From the NCBI GenBank assembly GCA_050178015.1, contig JBFXGM010000014.1, forward strand, positions 48,709 through 112,708: a DNA stretch of 64,000 nt, in the 5' to 3' direction. How positions within the stretch are numbered: the first letter of the stretch is position 1; each line of letters begins with the position of its first letter. Positions 62,561 to 64,000 of the stretch are shown here, one piece after another. Below the pieces are notes generated by a model. The model saw only the letters and a list, made by a program, of their open reading frames with translations, was not told the DNA's origin and searched no databases. Origin of the DNA: Gaoshiqia sp050178015. Lineage in GTDB: Bacteria > Bacteroidota > Bacteroidia > Bacteroidales > Prolixibacteraceae. The position numbers and the translations under genes are program-made.

Positions 62561-64000
62561 TTATTTTGCTTGTTCCAGTTGAAGTGTTACCGTTGTCCGG
62601 TCGCATACTTCGCTCGGCCCCCAGTACTGGATTGGTCCGGGGTATAGGTATGAAGTTTCGATGGCCCATTTTTCACGGTTGGCAACAAAGTACTTGAATG
62701 GAGCGCCATCCAACTCAACCAGCGCTTTTTGAATAACCGGTTTCATGTGTCCGTGACGTTTTTCCATGTTCATCATCATGGTTACAGGTACACCTCCGGC
62801 AATCCATTCGTCGGCAGGGGCTGTTGTGTTGCGCACGCTTGACATGTAGCCGGTTTTTCCGGAACCAATCAGGAACGAGGCGGTGTAACCCAACGAGTAG
62901 CAATAATCGGCATCGAAATTTGACGGAGCAGCACAGCGGCCTTCGTACCCGAAGAAGTGGTATTGCGTACCAAATTTGCCTTTAAATTCACCGGCGGATT
63001 TCATCTCGTCCAATTTGGTTTTCACCATTTCGCCCAGCAGTTTTTCGGTGTCAATCAACGACACCTGAACGTTTCCGTGCGGGTCGCGGTCGAGGGTTAG
63101 CTGAGTGGCAATACTGGGGGGTAACGATTGGAAAACGGCTGATGCTTTGGGGCTCAACTTTCCGGCTACCCATTCCAGACGGTGCGATTTCTGGATCATT
63201 TTAAATTCTTGTTCCGCAGCAGAACCTTCGGCCAGTAAGTCGTTCAGCTCTTCTATCAACGATTTCATCTCTGGAACAAATTCTACCAAACCTTCCGGGA
63301 TGAGGGCAACGCCAAAGTTTTCGCCATTGGTTGCACGTTTGGCAATGATACCAGCCATGTAATTCACGATTTCGCCCAGGGTTTGCTTTTTGGCAGCCAC
63401 TTCTTCCGAAATTAAGGTGATGTTTGGCTGCGTTTGCAAAGCAGCTTCCAGGCCGATATGTGAAGCGGAACGGCCCATCAGCTTGATGAAGTGCCAGTAT
63501 TTCTTGGCTGAGTTGGCATCGCGCTGAATGTTTCCGATCAATTCAGAATATACTTTTACAGCAGTGTCGAAGCCGAAAGACGTTTCGATCATTTCGTTTT
63601 TCAGGTCGCCATCAATGGTTTTAGGGCAGCCAATCACTTGAACGCCAGCTTTTTTTGCTGCATAGTATTCAGCCAAAACGCAAGCGTTTGTGTTGCTGTC
63701 ATCCCCACCGATGATTACCAATGCTTTGATGTCCAGTTTTTTCAGGATTTCCAAGCCTTTGTCAAACTGGGCTTCTTCTTCCAGTTTGGTGCGTCCCGAG
63801 CCAATAATGTCGAACCCGCCGGTATTGCGGAACCCTTCGAGATAATCGGCTGTAATTTCCATATATTTATGATCGACCAATCCGCCTGGGCCGCCCAGGA
63901 ATCCATATAATTTGCTTTCCGGGTTCAGTTTCTTGATCCCATCGAAAATCCCAGAAATTACGTTGTGTCCGCCCGGTGCTTGTCCGCCGGAGAGAATTAC
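62561..64000 (-). CDS. pfp: PPi-dependent phosphofructokinase (partial, 5' end cut)
   Basis: The gene enters from the right edge. The visible 479 codons begin VILSGGQAPGGHNVISGIFD, which is the family's nucleotide/PPi loop, and include GFLGGPGGLVDHKY, IIGGDDSNTNA, PKTIDGDLKN (where Lys replaces the Gly of ATP-dependent enzymes) and LMGRSASHIGLEAAL. The length fits the long, plant-like PFP group (about 550). It phosphorylates fructose-6-phosphate with pyrophosphate in a reversible step. Confidence 0.95.
   Translation of the reverse strand, partial: VILSGGQAPGGHNVISGIFDGIKKLNPESKLYGFLGGPGGLVDHKYMEITADYLEGFRNTGGFDIIGSGRTKLEEEAQFDKGLEILKKLDIKALVIIGGDDSNTNACVLAEYYAAKKAGVQVIGCPKTIDGDLKNEMIETSFGFDTAVKVYSELIGNIQRDANSAKKYWHFIKLMGRSASHIGLEAALQTQPNITLISEEVAAKKQTLGEIVNYMAGIIAKRATNGENFGVALIPEGLVEFVPEMKSLIEELNDLLAEGSAAEQEFKMIQKSHRLEWVAGKLSPKASAVFQSLPPSIATQLTLDRDPHGNVQVSLIDTEKLLGEMVKTKLDEMKSAGEFKGKFGTQYHFFGYEGRCAAPSNFDADYCYSLGYTASFLIGSGKTGYMSSVRNTTAPADEWIAGGVPVTMMMNMEKRHGHMKPVIQKALVELDGAPFKYFVANREKWAIETSYLYPGPIQYWGPSEVCDRTTVTLQLEQAK

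Overview
The window looks like a Bacteroidota chromosome. The evidence is promoters with the Bacteroidetes -7 box TAnnTTTG, a short 288-residue housekeeping sigma factor, a Rho with a long charged N-terminal insertion, a FeoA-FeoB fusion, and a lipobox CHRD protein. I would guess class Bacteroidia, but the sequence does not fix the genus. Both ends are cut: a sensor kinase on the left and a PPi-dependent phosphofructokinase on the right.

Host part 1 (1-28,296) is ordinary core genome. It holds two sensor kinases, purC, a PhoH ATPase, an AbgT transporter, mazG, smpB, miaA, a polysaccharide export set (UDP-glucose dehydrogenase, Wzz-like and SLBB/Wza-like proteins), an ABC-F protein, a Nudix hydrolase, aminopeptidase P, rho, rpoD, rpe and feoAB. 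It ends with a tRNA-Arg(ACG).

From 28,281 to 61,965 lies one integrated element of about 33.6 kb. Perfect 48-bp direct repeats bound it. They consist of the 3' end of the tRNA-Arg plus its downstream terminator. A tyrosine recombinase lies just inside the left end, and a repressor / Cro-like / KilA-N switch lies at the right end. Almost everything between runs leftward. I recognise no terminase, portal, tape measure or tail gene. Instead there is a P-loop ATPase that could drive packaging, a run of at least eleven small proteins with one membrane segment each, a membrane-anchored metalloprotease, a lytic transglycosylase, small basic proteins and a soluble beta-rich capsid candidate. This content fits a tailless, membrane-containing prophage better than a tailed one; that reading is inference. 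A primase-helicase of 1061 residues, a cytosine methyltransferase, antirepressor proteins and toxin-antitoxin pairs fill the right half.

The best-supported discovery is a complete diversity-generating retroelement (DGR) at 31,084-33,613. It has a reverse transcriptase with YCDD and IGNYVSQ motifs, a 118-bp template repeat, and a variable repeat at the very C-terminus of a 431-residue target. The two repeats differ at 19 positions, and all 19 are adenines in the coding-strand template. The target sits at the end of the virion-like operon beside a FISUMP-domain protein, so the system probably diversifies a receptor-binding spike. A DGR on a tailless, membrane-type prophage would be unusual.

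The element also carries unexplained RNA and DNA structure. There is a late-type promoter preceded by five helically phased 10-bp repeats (41,965-42,052). A candidate short RNA is closed by 14-bp arms (45,550-45,682). A leader has two crossing helices (49,858-50,009). An iteron-like, AT-rich 0.6-kb gap may be a replication origin (47,760-48,320). Host part 2 (61,966-64,000) holds a gamma-glutamylcyclotransferase-like gene and the pfp gene.
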